Below are positions 9,759 to 19,294 of a stretch of 30,232 nucleotides of DNA, piece after piece. The notes beneath the pieces are model-generated. The model was not told the origin of the DNA. It was given only the letters and a program-made list of their open reading frames with translations, and searched no databases. Within the stretch, counting starts at the first letter, position 1; each line of letters begins with the position of its first letter. The stretch comes from Burkholderiales bacterium (GTDB lineage: Bacteria; Pseudomonadota; Gammaproteobacteria; Burkholderiales; Burkholderiaceae). The DNA lies in the NCBI GenBank assembly GCA_947372535.1, contig CANBUA010000015.1:1-30232 (forward strand), written 5' to 3'. The translations under genes were made by a program, and so were the position numbers.

Positions 9759-11108
9759 TCAGCCGTCGTCCCGCTCGTTGAACGGATTGGCCGAAGATTT
9801 CATTTCGATGCGCAAGGGCGTGCCTGTCAATTTGAAGTGATCACGGAAACGCCCCTCCAGGAAGCGCTTGTAGGTGCCCGAGACATGCTCCAGCGAATTG
9901 CCGTGGATCACGATGACTGGCGGATTCTGGCCGCCCTGGTGGGCATAGCGCAGTTTGGGCCGGAAAGCCCCTGCCCGCTTGGGCTGCTGGAAGGTCACCG
10001 CCTCTAACAGCAAGCGCGTGAGTACCGGCGTGGGCATCTTGCGCGTGGCCGAGGACCAGGCATCGGCAATGGCCTTCCACACCGGGCCCAGGCCTTGGCG
10101 CTTGATGGCCGAAATGTGCAGCACGGGCGCAAACTTCAAGAAGCTCAGGCGTGTCTCGATGGAGCGGGCCAGCATCTCGCGCTGGTAGCTGTCGACGGCA
10201 TCCCATTTGTTGATGGCGATCACCACGGCGCGGCCCGATTCGAGCACAAAGCCAGCGATGTGCGCATCCTGGTCGGACACGCCTTGGGTCGCATCGATCA
10301 GCAGCAGCACGACGCTGGCGTCCGAGATCGCTTGCAGGGTCTTGACCACGGAGAATTTCTCGATGGCTTCGAAGACCTTGCCTTTGCGACGCAAGCCGGC
10401 CGTGTCGATGAGCTCGAAACGCTGACCATCTCGCTCGAACGGAATCTTGATGGCATCACGCGTGGTGCCAGGCATGTCGAAAGCCACCAGGCGCTCTTCG
10501 CCCAACCAGGTGTTGATCAGCGTGGATTTGCCCACGTTGGGGCGGCCAGCCACGGCCAAGCGAATTGGCCGGTCCGGGTCGTCCTCTTCGAGCAGATCGT
10601 CTTCATCTTCTTCAGGGAAGAAGCCCTCCAAGGCTGCTTCGAGCAAGCTGCGCACGCCCTGACCATGGGCGGCGGACACCGGGATGGGATCCCCGATGCC
10701 CAACTCGTAGAACTCGGCCAGCAAGGGCGATTCGGCCATGCCTTCGGCCTTGTTGACGGCCAGCAGCACCTTCTTGTTGGCCGCGCGCAGGAACTTGGCG
10801 ATGTCATGGTCTTGTGCCGACATGCCGCCGCGCACGTCCACCACGAAGATGACGGCATCGGCCTCGGCCACGGCCTGGCGGGTCTGCTTGGCCATTTCTT
10901 TGAAGATGCCGGCGGTGCAATCGGGCTCGAAGCCACCGGTGTCAATGACGATGTAGTCCCGGCTGTCGAGACGGCCTTCGCCGTAGTGGCGGTCACGGGT
11001 GAGCCCGGCGTAGTCCGCCACAATGGCGTCCCGGGTCTTGGTGAAGCGGTTGAACAGCGTTGACTTGCCCACATTGGGACGGCCCACCAACGCAATGACT
11101 GGTTTCAT
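9759..11108 (-). CDS. der: Ribosome-assembly GTPase Der (EngA)
   Basis: Der is an essential GTPase with two tandem G domains that assists 50S subunit maturation. The 449-residue product shows first-domain P-loop GRPNVGKS (9-16), DTGG (56-59) and NKAE (119-122); second-domain P-loop GRPNVGKS (188-195), DTAG (235-238) and NKWD (300-303); and a C-terminal KH-like domain (about 355-440, with [23 protein letters not shown]). The linker between G domains is very acidic (about 165-180), as is usual. The length is normal. bamB ends 40 bases upstream, matching the conserved yfgM-bamB-der order. Confidence 0.98.
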   Translation of the reverse strand: MKPVIALVGRPNVGKSTLFNRFTKTRDAIVADYAGLTRDRHYGEGRLDSRDYIVIDTGGFEPDCTAGIFKEMAKQTRQAVAEADAVIFVVDVRGGMSAQDHDIAKFLRAANKKVLLAVNKAEGMAESPLLAEFYELGIGDPIPVSAAHGQGVRSLLEAALEGFFPEEDEDDLLEEDDPDRPIRLAVAGRPNVGKSTLINTWLGEERLVAFDMPGTTRDAIKIPFERDGQRFELIDTAGLRRKGKVFEAIEKFSVVKTLQAISDASVVLLLIDATQGVSDQDAHIAGFVLESGRAVVIAINKWDAVDSYQREMLARSIETRLSFLKFAPVLHISAIKRQGLGPVWKAIADAWSSATRKMPTPVLTRLLLEAVTFQQPKRAGAFRPKLRYAHQGGQNPPVIVIHGNSLEHVSGTYKRFLEGRFRDHFKLTGTPLRIEMKSSANPFNERDDG

Positions 11109-11148
11109 TCGATCGACGTTTTCAAGAGAAAAAGCTCAGGCGACCGCA

Positions 11149-12294
11149 TCACTGCGCACGCAAGGCGTAAAGGGTGCCAGAACGGGTGGCGACGAGCAAG
11201 TGCCCATCGGCCGTCGCCACAGGCGCGGCGCTCAAGGCGCTGTCCAGCGACACACGCGCCACGGTGCGACCGTCCTGGATGGACAGAAAATGCAGTTGAC
11301 CTTCGATGTCACCGGCGACGATCAAGCCGGACCAGATGACAGGCGTGCTCAGGCCACGGTATTGAAAGCGCTCGACGCGCCAGATGGTCTCGCCCGTGTC
11401 GGCGCGCCAGGCGGTCAGGCGATCGGCGCTGTCGGCGCCCACCACCACGTTGGCGTCCGAGGCCAGGCCTTGATAGCCCGATTGCGGGCGCGACCAGCGC
11501 AGGATGCCGCGGTTCATGTTGACGCAGCCCACGGCCAGTTGGAAGGCGCGCGCGCAGAGGTCGTCATCGGTGCGGGTCACGGGGCCGACCAAGTCGGACA
11601 GTCGCTCGACCTCGTTGCTGCCGCGTGGCAAGGCCAGGCTGACTTCGAAGCGGGAAGTGCCCTTGAGCGGGTCCAGGCCAATCAGGCGGGAGCCGTAGCC
11701 GGTGACCAGGGTGTCGCGGAAAGCGGCCAGCACGCCAGTCTGCGCCAGCGACAGCGGATCGTTGCCGGGGCGCTGGAACTGCCACAGCCAGCGGCCATCG
11801 AGCGCGTCGTAAGCACGGACGCTGCGGTCCACCGACTGCACAAAAACGCGCTCACCCGCCACCAGGGGTGCGGTGATGACCCGGCCTGGCAGGCGCTCAC
11901 GCCACACCGGCTTGCCTTGGTCCAGGGTGATCAGTTCGTTGCCTTCGGTGACCACCGCGGCAAAGCGGCCATCGCTGCCGACAGCGGCCGACAAAGGCGT
12001 CCCCAAGGCTGCTCGCCAGCGCTCCTGGCCGGTGCCAATCTCAAGCGAAACCACTTGACCATCGGTGCTGGCCACGCTGACCGAACTGCCGGACACAGCC
12101 AGGCTGGAGGCGCCATTGATGGCACCCAGGCGGGCACTCCAGGCCGTGCGGATGGTCTGGCTGGGCGTGAAGGACTCCAGCGGTGCAGGTTTGGGGCGCG
12201 AAGAGCCGCTGCATCCCGCCAGGATCGCCACGGCCAGCACGACACTCGCTGCACGCACATGCCCGGACAGGCTTTTGAATTGCTCAGCAGTCAT
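11149..12294 (-). CDS. bamB: Outer membrane assembly lipoprotein BamB
   Basis: BamB is the beta-propeller lipoprotein of the BAM complex that inserts beta-barrel proteins into the outer membrane. The 381-residue product has a lipoprotein signal ending in ILAGC (lipidated Cys28), followed by a Ser/Pro linker and a series of PQQ-like propeller blades, each with hydrophobic strands and a GxxxW-type turn (for example TGQERWRA, GETIWRVERFQYRGLSTPVIWSG, and the closing HLLVATRSGTLYALRAQ). It lies 30 bases after the YfgM-like gene. bamD, another subunit, lies elsewhere in the window. No Shine-Dalgarno is obvious before the ATG. Confidence 0.95.
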   Translation of the reverse strand: MTAEQFKSLSGHVRAASVVLAVAILAGCSGSSRPKPAPLESFTPSQTIRTAWSARLGAINGASSLAVSGSSVSVASTDGQVVSLEIGTGQERWRAALGTPLSAAVGSDGRFAAVVTEGNELITLDQGKPVWRERLPGRVITAPLVAGERVFVQSVDRSVRAYDALDGRWLWQFQRPGNDPLSLAQTGVLAAFRDTLVTGYGSRLIGLDPLKGTSRFEVSLALPRGSNEVERLSDLVGPVTRTDDDLCARAFQLAVGCVNMNRGILRWSRPQSGYQGLASDANVVVGADSADRLTAWRADTGETIWRVERFQYRGLSTPVIWSGLIVAGDIEGQLHFLSIQDGRTVARVSLDSALSAAPVATADGHLLVATRSGTLYALRAQ

Positions 12295-12324
12295 GTTCAG
12301 TTCGGTAGAGGGTTCAGGAGGAAA

Positions 12325-12993
12325 TCAGGGCGCTTCTTTGGGCGCCAGCGGGGCAGCAGGCGCATGTCCCAGGGCGACGAGCTTGCCTTCGATGAAACGG
12401 CGGTAATCGACCTTCTCGTCCATCGCCTTCCAGGCCTTTTCATAGGCCTTGACGGCATCATCCTTCTTGCCTTGGGCGATCAGGATATCGCCGCGGCGGT
12501 CATCAGCCAAGCTCTGGAACTCGGCCGGCACATCGGCCTTGAGTTGCGTCAAAGCGGCATCGTATTGTTTGGCATCGAGCAACAGCCCGGCCAGACGCAG
12601 GCGGGCGATGGCCACCAGGTTCGCGTTCTTGCCGTGTTCGATTTCCCAGGCCAAGGTCGCGCGCGACTCGTCTTCCTTGCCCTTGGTGGCTTGCACCTTG
12701 GCAGCCAGCAACGCACCTTGCTCGGCAAAGGTAGTGCCGGCATAGCCCTCCTTCAAATCAGTGAACGCTTGGGTGGCTTTGGGCAGGTCCCCGCTGACCG
12801 CTGCACGGTCAAGGGCCTCGTACAGGCCACCGGCCTTCAAGGCGCGATCGTTCTGCCAGTACTGATAACCCATCCACGAGGCATAGGCGCCCATGCACAG
12901 CACGAGGGTCCAGGTGACGAGGTTGCCGTACTTGGCCCACAGGTGCTTGACCTGGTCGAGTTGTTCTTGTTGTTCGAGGTCGTAGGTCGCCAT
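12325..12993 (-). CDS. YfgM-like tetratricopeptide membrane protein
   Basis: The 222-residue protein has a short cytoplasmic start (MATYDLEQQEQLDQVKHLW), one membrane segment (about 24-45) and a periplasmic TPR-like helical domain with LYEALDRAAVSGDLPKATQAFTDLKEGYAGTTFAEQGALLAAKVQ. This matches YfgM, an ancillary subunit of the SecYEG translocon that works with the chaperone PpiD in E. coli. It ends in an Ala/Pro-rich tail. The ATG at 12993 is preceded by AAGGGA six bases away. The position between hisS and bamB is the same as in E. coli and many beta- and gammaproteobacteria, which supports the assignment strongly. Confidence 0.9.
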   Translation of the reverse strand: MATYDLEQQEQLDQVKHLWAKYGNLVTWTLVLCMGAYASWMGYQYWQNDRALKAGGLYEALDRAAVSGDLPKATQAFTDLKEGYAGTTFAEQGALLAAKVQATKGKEDESRATLAWEIEHGKNANLVAIARLRLAGLLLDAKQYDAALTQLKADVPAEFQSLADDRRGDILIAQGKKDDAVKAYEKAWKAMDEKVDYRRFIEGKLVALGHAPAAPLAPKEAP

Positions 12994-13076
12994 GGCGGTC
13001 CCTTGCTTCGCAGCGCGAAAATTCGTGAAAGTGGAGGATTATCGCCGGGCTTGTCGCTTGGCGGCTTGAGGTCGAA

Positions 13077-14375
13077 TCATTGAGTTGGCGTTTGCAGGCG
13101 CGCGGCCCACGACGACACGTTCGCCAGGTCTTGCAGCACCTGCTCACCCTGCCCCCGCAGTGGCTTGACAGCCACGCGACCTTGGGCGATTTCATCCGGT
13201 CCGAAGACCAGCGCAAAACGGGCACCGCTGGCATCGGCCTTCTTGAATTGGGACTTGGGACTGGCCGGGCCATCCTTGCCGGCCGGATTGAGCACCACGC
13301 TCACGCCCCGCGCCCGCAGCGCTTCCAGTGTGGCCACGACCACCGGCAGCGGCGCACCCGGCAAGGCCATCGCAAACGCATCTGGCGTGGTCGGCGCCGG
13401 GCCTTTGCCCAGGGCTTCGATCAGCAACAACAGGCGTTCGATGCCCAGCCCCCAGCCCACACCAGGCGCGGGCTTGCCGCCCAGTTGTTCGATCAGGCCA
13501 TCGTAACGCCCGCCGCCGCACACCGTGCCTTGCGAGCCCAGGCGTTCGGTGACCCACTCGAACACGGTCAGGTTGTAGTAATCCATGCCGCGAACCAGGC
13601 GCGGATTGACGCGGTAAGCGATACCCGCGGCGTCCAGCGCCAGGCGGACTGCTTCGAAATGCCGCAGCGACGCTTCGCCAAGAAAGTCGATCAGTTGTGG
13701 CGCGGCCTCAACCACCGGCTGCATGGCCGGGTTCTTGGTGTCCAGGATGCGCAGCGGGTTGCTGTGCAGGCGGCGGCGGGCTTCTTCATCAAGCAGATCA
13801 GCATGCGCTTCGAGGTGCTTGATGAGGGCCGCCCGGTGCGCTTGACGCTCGATGGGCTGGCCCAGGCTGTTGAGCTCCAGACGCACATCGGTGCCCACAT
13901 CGATGCCCAGATCGCGCCACAAGGCCGCCGTCATCAGGATGATCTCGATGTCCACGTCCGGGCCGTTGTAGCCCAGCACCTCCACGCCCACCTGGTGGAA
14001 CTGGCGGTAGCGGCCTTTTTGAGGGCGTTCATGGCGAAACATCGGGCCGATGTAGTACAGGCGCTTGCCGCCTTCGTACAAAAAGCTGTGCTCGTTGACC
14101 GCGCGCACCACGCCCGCCGTGCCTTCGGGACGCAAGGTCAACAGATCGCCATTGAGCTTGTCCTCGAAGGAATACATCTCTTTTTCGACGATGTCGGTCA
14201 CCTCGCCCAGGCCCCGCACGAACAGGGCGGTCGGCTCGACGATGGGCGTGCGGATGTTCTGGTAGCCGTAGCGGCGCATGAGGGCACGTACGGTGTCTTC
14301 GAGCCATTCCCAACGCGCTGAATCAGGCGGCAGGATGTCGTTCATGCCTTTGACGGCTTCTATGTTTTTCGCCAT
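13077..14375 (-). CDS. hisS: Histidyl-tRNA synthetase
   Basis: Class II synthetase charging tRNA-His. The 432-residue protein shows the N-terminal [13 protein letters not shown] (10-22), [12 protein letters not shown] (81-92), motif 2 [19 protein letters not shown] (110-128), the histidine-specific [16 protein letters not shown] segment (about 258-273), motif 3 [14 protein letters not shown] (about 306-319) and a C-terminal anticodon-binding domain. The length is normal. ispG lies 38 bases upstream and the YfgM-like gene 83 bases downstream. Distinct from hisZ, it keeps all catalytic motifs. Confidence 0.98.
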   Translation of the reverse strand: MAKNIEAVKGMNDILPPDSARWEWLEDTVRALMRRYGYQNIRTPIVEPTALFVRGLGEVTDIVEKEMYSFEDKLNGDLLTLRPEGTAGVVRAVNEHSFLYEGGKRLYYIGPMFRHERPQKGRYRQFHQVGVEVLGYNGPDVDIEIILMTAALWRDLGIDVGTDVRLELNSLGQPIERQAHRAALIKHLEAHADLLDEEARRRLHSNPLRILDTKNPAMQPVVEAAPQLIDFLGEASLRHFEAVRLALDAAGIAYRVNPRLVRGMDYYNLTVFEWVTERLGSQGTVCGGGRYDGLIEQLGGKPAPGVGWGLGIERLLLLIEALGKGPAPTTPDAFAMALPGAPLPVVVATLEALRARGVSVVLNPAGKDGPASPKSQFKKADASGARFALVFGPDEIAQGRVAVKPLRGQGEQVLQDLANVSSWAARLQTPTQ

Positions 14376-14413
14376 GAAATGATCGGTCGATCTCGGAAAG
14401 TTTGAATCTGCGC

Positions 14414-15718
14414 TCAGGCGGTGATGACAGGAAGCGTGCCGGTGTCCTGGCCGAAGCGCCGGGTCACGTAGTCATCGACGAGGCGCTGGAAGTCCTGGGC
14501 AATGCCTTCGCCACGCAAGGTCAAGGCCTTCTCGCCATCGATGAACACGGGGGCGGCGGGCGCCTCGCCTGTGCCGGGCAGGCTGATGCCGATGTCGGCA
14601 TGCTTGCTCTCACCAGGGCCGTTGACGATGCAGCCCATGACGGCCACCTTGAGGTTTTCGACACCAGGGTATCGCGCGCGCCAGACAGGCATTTGCGCAC
14701 GCAGGTAATCATCAATCTGCTTGGCCAGTTCCTGGAAGGTGCTGCTGGTGGTGCGGCCACAGCCCGGGCAAGCCGTCACGCTGGGCACGAAGACGCGCAG
14801 GCCCAGCGCCTGCAGGATCTCGGAGGCCACAACGACCTCTTGCGTGCGGGCCTCGCCCGGCTGTGGTGTGAGCGAGACGCGGATGGTGTCGCCGATGCCC
14901 TCTTGCAGCAGCACGGACAGGGCCGCCGCGGACGCGACCGTGCCCTTGGTGGCCATGCCCGCTTCAGTCAGCCCCAGGTGCAGGGGATAGTCGCAGCGCT
15001 GGGCCAGCGCCCGGTAAACGCTGATGAGGTCCTGCACGCCGCTGACCTTGCAGGACAGGATGATTTGCTCGGGCGTCATGCCCAAGTCCTGCGCGGCTTG
15101 CGCCGATTGCAGGGCCGAGGTCACCAGGGCCTCGTACATGACCTGGCGCGCTTCCCAAGGCTGGCTGCGGCGAGCGTTCTCGTCCATCAACTGGGCCATC
15201 AGGTCCTGATCCAGGCTGCCCCAGTTCACGCCGATGCGTACGACCTTGTCGTACTTGAGCGCGGCCTCGATCATCTGGCCGAATTGTTTGTCGCGCTTGT
15301 CGCCCTTGCCCACATTGCCGGGGTTGATGCGGTACTTGGACAAGGCCTTGGCGCAGTCGGGGTAGTCGGTCAGGAGGCGGTGGCCGTTGTAGTGGAAATC
15401 GCCCACCAAGGGCACATCGATGCCCATGCGGTCAAGTTGCTCGCGCACATAAGGCACGGCTTGCGCTGCCTCTGGCGTGTTCACCGTGATGCGGACCAAC
15501 TCCGAGCCGGCCAGTGCCAGCTCCTTGACCTGGATGGCCGTGCCGATGGCATCGACCGTGTCCGTGTTGGTCATGGACTGAACACGCACTGGCGCATTGC
15601 CACCCACGGTGACGACCCGTTCGCCCCAGACGATGCGAGCCTGGCGCGAACGACGCGCCGCAGGCGAGGCCACGTTGATAGGCCCCAGACAGGAAGATGG
15701 CAGATCAGACGCGGACAT
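14414..15718 (-). CDS. ispG: 4-hydroxy-3-methylbut-2-enyl diphosphate synthase IspG
   Basis: IspG is the [4Fe-4S] enzyme that opens methylerythritol cyclodiphosphate to HMBPP in the MEP isoprenoid pathway, fed by flavodoxin or ferredoxin. In the 434-residue product the cluster ligands are in CPGCG (Cys317, Cys320) and GCIVNGPGE (Cys363, Glu370), following a TIM barrel with [11 protein letters not shown] and [13 protein letters not shown]. It is about 60 residues longer than the E. coli enzyme, as in other betaproteobacteria. The ATG at 15718 shares one base with the rodZ stop (TGATG), indicating coupling; a GTG one codon earlier is possible but less likely. Confidence 0.97.
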   Translation of the reverse strand: MSASDLPSSCLGPINVASPAARRSRQARIVWGERVVTVGGNAPVRVQSMTNTDTVDAIGTAIQVKELALAGSELVRITVNTPEAAQAVPYVREQLDRMGIDVPLVGDFHYNGHRLLTDYPDCAKALSKYRINPGNVGKGDKRDKQFGQMIEAALKYDKVVRIGVNWGSLDQDLMAQLMDENARRSQPWEARQVMYEALVTSALQSAQAAQDLGMTPEQIILSCKVSGVQDLISVYRALAQRCDYPLHLGLTEAGMATKGTVASAAALSVLLQEGIGDTIRVSLTPQPGEARTQEVVVASEILQALGLRVFVPSVTACPGCGRTTSSTFQELAKQIDDYLRAQMPVWRARYPGVENLKVAVMGCIVNGPGESKHADIGISLPGTGEAPAAPVFIDGEKALTLRGEGIAQDFQRLVDDYVTRRFGQDTGTLPVITA

Positions 15719-16677
15719 CACTTCAACTCCAGGCGGGCCACGTTGTTGCGGGCATAGGGCTGCAAATCGACGCTTTGTCCCTTGTAGCTCATGGACACAC
15801 CGGCGACATTGCCGATTTTGAGCGCCAGCGGTGCCGTGCCATCCACGCCCACCGTTTCGCCCGGTGTGACGTGACGTGACAACAGGCGCCTGCCCGAGGC
15901 ATCACGCACTTCGATCCAGGATGAGGCGGTCACGTTGATGACCAGCGCGCTACCCGCGCTCGTGACGGGCGTGGAGGCGGCCGATGACGCCGCTGAAGCC
16001 ACAGGCTCGACCGCGTAAACGGGCTCGTAAGGTGATGCAGCGTTGGCCGACATCGCTTCAGCGCCACTGGCCGCATTGGCGGCTGCCTCTGAAACCGCAA
16101 CGGCCGATGTCGCCGGAAGCGCCGAGGACATGCCGGCGCTGGCTGGGACCGAAGCTGACGAGGCCACCGGTTCAGACGCCGCCAAGGCCGCCACAGGCAC
16201 CCCATGCATCAGATCGGGCCGCCAGTTCATCCATTCCTGGGGCAGGAAATACAGGGCCACCGCCGCCAGCAAAACGGCCACAGGCACCAGCCAGCGGGCA
16301 GAGAACAACTCGCGCCACGGGAATGCTGCCGGCACATCCAGATTCAGGCGCGCGCGCTTGGCCTTGAAGGGCACCTGGTTAGGTTCCGAGGCTGCCAAGC
16401 TGGCCAATTGGGCCTGAGGCAGGCTGGCCAACACAGGCGCAGAATCGACCTTCAGCACCCGGCAGATGGTCATCGCCAGCGCGCGGGTGAACGCGGCATC
16501 GGGCAACTCGTGATAACGGCCAGATTCCAGTGCATCGAGCTTTGCAGGCGTGACCTTGAGCATCGAGGCCAACCCCTCCAGGGCCAAGCCACGCTCCTCA
16601 CGCAATTGACGCAGCATCGAGCCGCCCGCGCCAGTGGGCCGCGGCAACTCCGATGGCATTCCGTCTCTCTCATTCAT
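15718..16677 (-). CDS. rodZ: RodZ-like cytoskeletal adaptor
   Basis: The 319-residue bitopic membrane protein has an N-terminal Xre-type helix-turn-helix domain (about 21-90, [19 protein letters not shown] and [14 protein letters not shown]), a juxtamembrane basic region, one membrane segment (about 129-146), a long Ala/Ser-rich periplasmic linker (about 155-240) and a C-terminal beta domain (DUF4115-type, [24 protein letters not shown]). RodZ links MreB filaments to the cell-wall elongation machinery. It overlaps pilW by eight bases and ispG by one, a conserved neighbourhood. The linker composition is unusually repetitive but typical in kind. Confidence 0.92.
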   Translation of the reverse strand: MNERDGMPSELPRPTGAGGSMLRQLREERGLALEGLASMLKVTPAKLDALESGRYHELPDAAFTRALAMTICRVLKVDSAPVLASLPQAQLASLAASEPNQVPFKAKRARLNLDVPAAFPWRELFSARWLVPVAVLLAAVALYFLPQEWMNWRPDLMHGVPVAALAASEPVASSASVPASAGMSSALPATSAVAVSEAAANAASGAEAMSANAASPYEPVYAVEPVASAASSAASTPVTSAGSALVINVTASSWIEVRDASGRRLLSRHVTPGETVGVDGTAPLALKIGNVAGVSMSYKGQSVDLQPYARNNVARLELK

Positions 16678-17521
16678 CGTAACGTCCCAGTTCGAGCTTG
16701 GTGCCCTCGCTCGTGTCGTTGAAGCGGCTTCTCAACTGAGAGGCCAGCTCGTCACGGCCGGAGGCATTGCCCAGCTTGTTTTCGATGCGGATGCCCAGCC
16801 AGAGCGATTCGGCATTGGCGCGCTCGGACACGTTGTTGACTCGGCGGATGTGAAAGCGCGCCCGCTCGTAATCCCCCTTGCGGTAGAGCACCAAAGCCAG
16901 GTTGTAGGCCGTGGCCGGATTGCCTGGCTCCAGCTCGTAAGCGTGCAACAGGCTTTTCTCGGCATTGGCAGGCGATCCGGCCTGAAGCTGGCACACACCG
17001 CGTGCCAGCCACGTCTTGGAGGTCAGCACCGAATTAGGCAACTCCGCCGCACGCCCGAACATGGCATCAGCCTGGTCGTAGCGCTGCTTGCGGCAAAGGT
17101 ACCAACCGTAGTTGTGCAGCACGCTGGCATTTCGCGAGTCCAGTGCCAGAGCGCGCTTGAAGCTTTCTTCAGCCAGAGCAGGTTCGTTGAGTGCGTCGTA
17201 GATGAGGCCGCGCAACTCGAAGGCATCGGTCAAGCCAGCATCGATGTTCATCACCTGCTTGAGCTCATCCAGCGCCGTGGTGTATTGGCCCTGACCGTAA
17301 TAGGCGGTAGCCAGTTCAAGGCGAATGCGGGCACGTTTGCGCACATCCGAATCGTCCGACTGGGTGGTGAGGTCTCGGCCCGCGGCACTGTCGGACATGC
17401 CATTGCTGCTGTTGCCACTATTGCCATTGTTGCCAGCCGCCCATGAAGCGCTTGATGCACCCAAACCCAGCAACAGGCAAAGGGCCAAGCTCACGTCGGC
17501 CAGCACTGAACGGTCATACAT
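16670..17521 (-). CDS. pilW: Type IV pilus biogenesis/stability protein PilW (PilF-like)
   Basis: The 283-residue exported protein is built of TPRs (LATAYYGQGQYTTALDELKQVMN, AFELRGLIYDALNEPALAEESFKRALALDSRNASVLHNYGWYLC, TAYNLALVLYRKGDYERARFHI). PilF/PilW proteins help assemble the outer-membrane PilQ secretin of type IV pili. The start is ATG at 17521, with GAGGAG nine bases upstream, giving a signal peptide (about 1-29); the frame opens earlier but without support. No lipobox Cys is evident near the cleavage site, whereas pilotin homologues are usually lipoproteins. It precedes rodZ and ispG and follows rlmN, the common order. Confidence 0.92.
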   Translation of the reverse strand: MYDRSVLADVSLALCLLLGLGASSASWAAGNNGNSGNSSNGMSDSAAGRDLTTQSDDSDVRKRARIRLELATAYYGQGQYTTALDELKQVMNIDAGLTDAFELRGLIYDALNEPALAEESFKRALALDSRNASVLHNYGWYLCRKQRYDQADAMFGRAAELPNSVLTSKTWLARGVCQLQAGSPANAEKSLLHAYELEPGNPATAYNLALVLYRKGDYERARFHIRRVNNVSERANAESLWLGIRIENKLGNASGRDELASQLRSRFNDTSEGTKLELGRYDE

Positions 17522-17596
17522 CCTGAAGGTCTCCTCGAAATCGATGAATCCACACGCCACCAAGACCCGAAGGCCCTGCCTTGCCATCGGCCCAGA

Positions 17597-18727
17597 TCAG
17601 GAGCGATGATCACCAGAAGGCACAGCTGTGATGACGATGGGCTGGCGACGCATGCGCTCGCTGGCACGGGTGCGGTCCTGGACCTCGCCGGCCAGCTGTC
17701 CACAGGCCGCGTCGATGTCGTCTCCGCGCGTCTTGCGCACGGTGGTGACGATACCAGCGTCCAGCAGCACTTTGGCAAAGGCCTGGACCCGCGGGTTGTT
17801 CGAGCGCGTGAGACCGGACTGCGGGAAGGGATTGAAAGGGATCAGGTTGAACTTGCAAGGCACACCATGGCGGCGCACCAGCTCAATCAACTGGTGGGCA
17901 TGCTCGTCGGTGTCGTTGACGCCATCAAGCATGCAGTATTCGAAGGTGATGAAATCGCGCGGCGCGGCTTTGAGGTACTCGCGACAGGTGGCCAGCAACT
18001 CGGCGATCGGGTATTTTTTGTTGAGCGGCACCAGGCCGTCACGCAAAGGATCATTGGGCGCGTGCAAAGACACAGCCAGCGCGACTGGACAGTCGGCCTG
18101 CAATCGTTCGATCATGGGCACGACACCGGACGTCGAGACGGTGACGCGGCGGCGCGACAGGCCGTAGCCATGGTCGTCCAGCATGATCTTGAGCGCCGGC
18201 ACGAGGGCGTTGTAGTTTTGCAGCGGCTCGCCCATGCCCATCATCACCACATTGCTGATGATGCGGTCGGTGCGATTGAAACGCTGGCGCAGCATGTGCT
18301 CGGCATGCCAGAGCTGGGCAATGATCTCGCCCGTGCTGAGGTTGCGCGAAAAACCTTGGTGCCCGGTGGAGCAGAAACGGCATCCCACGGCACAGCCGGC
18401 CTGGGAGGAGACGCACAGTGTGGCGCGGTCGTCCTCTGGGATGTAGACGCTCTCGACGGCATCGCCGTTGCCCACATCGAACAACCACTTGATGGTGCCA
18501 TCGGCCGAGACATGCTCACTGATGACCTTGAGCTTGTCCATCGTCGCGGCGCCTTGCAGCTTGCCGCGCAGGGATTTGGCCAAGTCCGACATCTGGTCGA
18601 ACTCCGTGGCACCCTTTTGATGGATCCAGCGGAACAACTGGACGGCGCGAAAGCGCTTCTCGCCCAGTTGCTCGCAGTAGGCGGTCAGACCGTCAAGGTC
18701 GAAATCAAGCAGGTTGACCGCGCTCAT
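17597..18727 (-). CDS. rlmN: Dual-specificity RNA methyltransferase RlmN
   Basis: Radical-SAM enzyme that methylates C2 of A2503 in 23S rRNA and A37 in several tRNAs. The 376-residue product has the cluster motif CAVGCRFC (Cys112, Cys116, Cys119) and the methyl-carrying cysteines expected near it: Cys105 in LCVSSQAGC and Cys342 in DIDAACGQL. Other marks are [22 protein letters not shown] and [21 protein letters not shown]. It lies 14 bases after ndk and 75 bases before pilW. The position after ndk is conserved across beta- and gammaproteobacteria. All catalytic residues are present. Confidence 0.98.
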   Translation of the reverse strand: MSAVNLLDFDLDGLTAYCEQLGEKRFRAVQLFRWIHQKGATEFDQMSDLAKSLRGKLQGAATMDKLKVISEHVSADGTIKWLFDVGNGDAVESVYIPEDDRATLCVSSQAGCAVGCRFCSTGHQGFSRNLSTGEIIAQLWHAEHMLRQRFNRTDRIISNVVMMGMGEPLQNYNALVPALKIMLDDHGYGLSRRRVTVSTSGVVPMIERLQADCPVALAVSLHAPNDPLRDGLVPLNKKYPIAELLATCREYLKAAPRDFITFEYCMLDGVNDTDEHAHQLIELVRRHGVPCKFNLIPFNPFPQSGLTRSNNPRVQAFAKVLLDAGIVTTVRKTRGDDIDAACGQLAGEVQDRTRASERMRRQPIVITAVPSGDHRS

Positions 18728-18741
18728 ACTGCCTATGCCGA

Positions 18742-19167
18742 TCAGCGGCTGTAGACGTTCAGGGCTGGGAAGAAGAAAGCGATTTCTTGAGCAGCGGTTT
18801 CAGCGGCGTCAGAGCCGTGAACGGCGTTGGCGTCGATGCTGTCAGCGAAATCGGCACGGATGGTGCCCTTTTCAGCCTTCTTCGGGTCGGTGGCGCCCAT
18901 CAGGTCGCGGTTCTTGGCGATGGCGCCTTCGCCTTCGAGCACTTGCACGAACACGGGGCCGGAGATCATGAAGCCGACCAGGTCGTTGAAGAAGCCACGC
19001 TCTTTGTGCACGCCGTAGAAGGTCTCGGCTTCTTGACGCGACAGTTGCACCAGCTTGGCGGCGGCGACTTTGAGGCCAGCGCCTTCAAAACGGGCGACGA
19101 TTTGGCCGATGACGTTCTTGGCGACGGCGTCGGGCTTGATGATCGAGAGAGTGCGTTCGATGGCCAT
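18742..19167 (-). CDS. ndk: Nucleoside diphosphate kinase
   Basis: Ndk moves the gamma-phosphate between nucleoside triphosphates and diphosphates through a phosphohistidine. The 141-residue product has the N-terminal [15 protein letters not shown] (4-18) and the active site NAVHGSDA with His117. The start is ATG at 19167, with GGAG nine bases upstream; the frame extends 11 codons further without support. It is the first gene of the long minus-strand run. The TACAAT box 41 bases upstream and the palindrome beyond it suggest that its promoter lies in the gap after rluB. Confidence 0.98.
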   Translation of the reverse strand: MAIERTLSIIKPDAVAKNVIGQIVARFEGAGLKVAAAKLVQLSRQEAETFYGVHKERGFFNDLVGFMISGPVFVQVLEGEGAIAKNRDLMGATDPKKAEKGTIRADFADSIDANAVHGSDAAETAAQEIAFFFPALNVYSR

Positions 19168-19208
19168 GTAGATATGCTCCGAAATCTGTGAATTGGACAA
19201 AACCCGGC

Positions 19209-19214
19209 ATTGTA
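19209..19214 (-). promoter_or_regulatory. Candidate -10 box of ndk
   Basis: TACAAT on the minus strand, 41 bases upstream of the ndk ATG and itself inside a small inverted repeat (GCATT, two bases, AATGC). A TTGACG lies upstream at 19237-19242, but the 22-base spacer is too long for an ordinary sigma-70 promoter. It is therefore a candidate only. Confidence 0.35.
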
Positions 19215-19227
19215 ATGCGAGGAGGTG

Positions 19228-19247
19228 TCAGCTTGACGTCAAGCTGA
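19228..19247. repeat. Perfect 20-bp palindrome between rluB and ndk
   Basis: TCAGCTTGACGTCAAGCTGA is identical to its reverse complement over all 20 bases. It could bind a dimeric regulator over the ndk promoter region or form a hairpin in rluB mRNA. No U-tract follows on either strand, so it is not a standard terminator. Confidence 0.8.
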
Positions 19248-19252
19248 GACTT

Positions 19253-19288
19253 ACCCGCACCAATGCTGAAATCAAAAGGTGTGCGGGT
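19253..19288. repeat. Inverted repeat just after rluB
   Basis: ACCCGCAC (19253-19260) and GTGCGGGT (19281-19288) pair across a 20-base loop, six bases after the rluB stop codon. As RNA from the minus strand it would make an eight-pair stem without a following U-tract. It lies five bases from the 20-bp palindrome, and the two may act together as a transcript-end structure. Confidence 0.6.
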
Positions 19289-19294
19289 CGGCGC

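Noticed and set aside
11023..13083. Open frame of 686 codons on the plus strand opposite der, bamB and the yfgM-like gene
   Set aside because: It crosses three genes with firm motifs. Its product looks like a GC-rich shadow, with many Gln, Gly, Ala and His and no recognisable domain.
15718..16677. The helix-turn-helix protein considered as a transcription factor
   Set aside because: It has a membrane segment, a long periplasmic linker and a DUF4115-type end, and sits between pilW and ispG, which fits RodZ.
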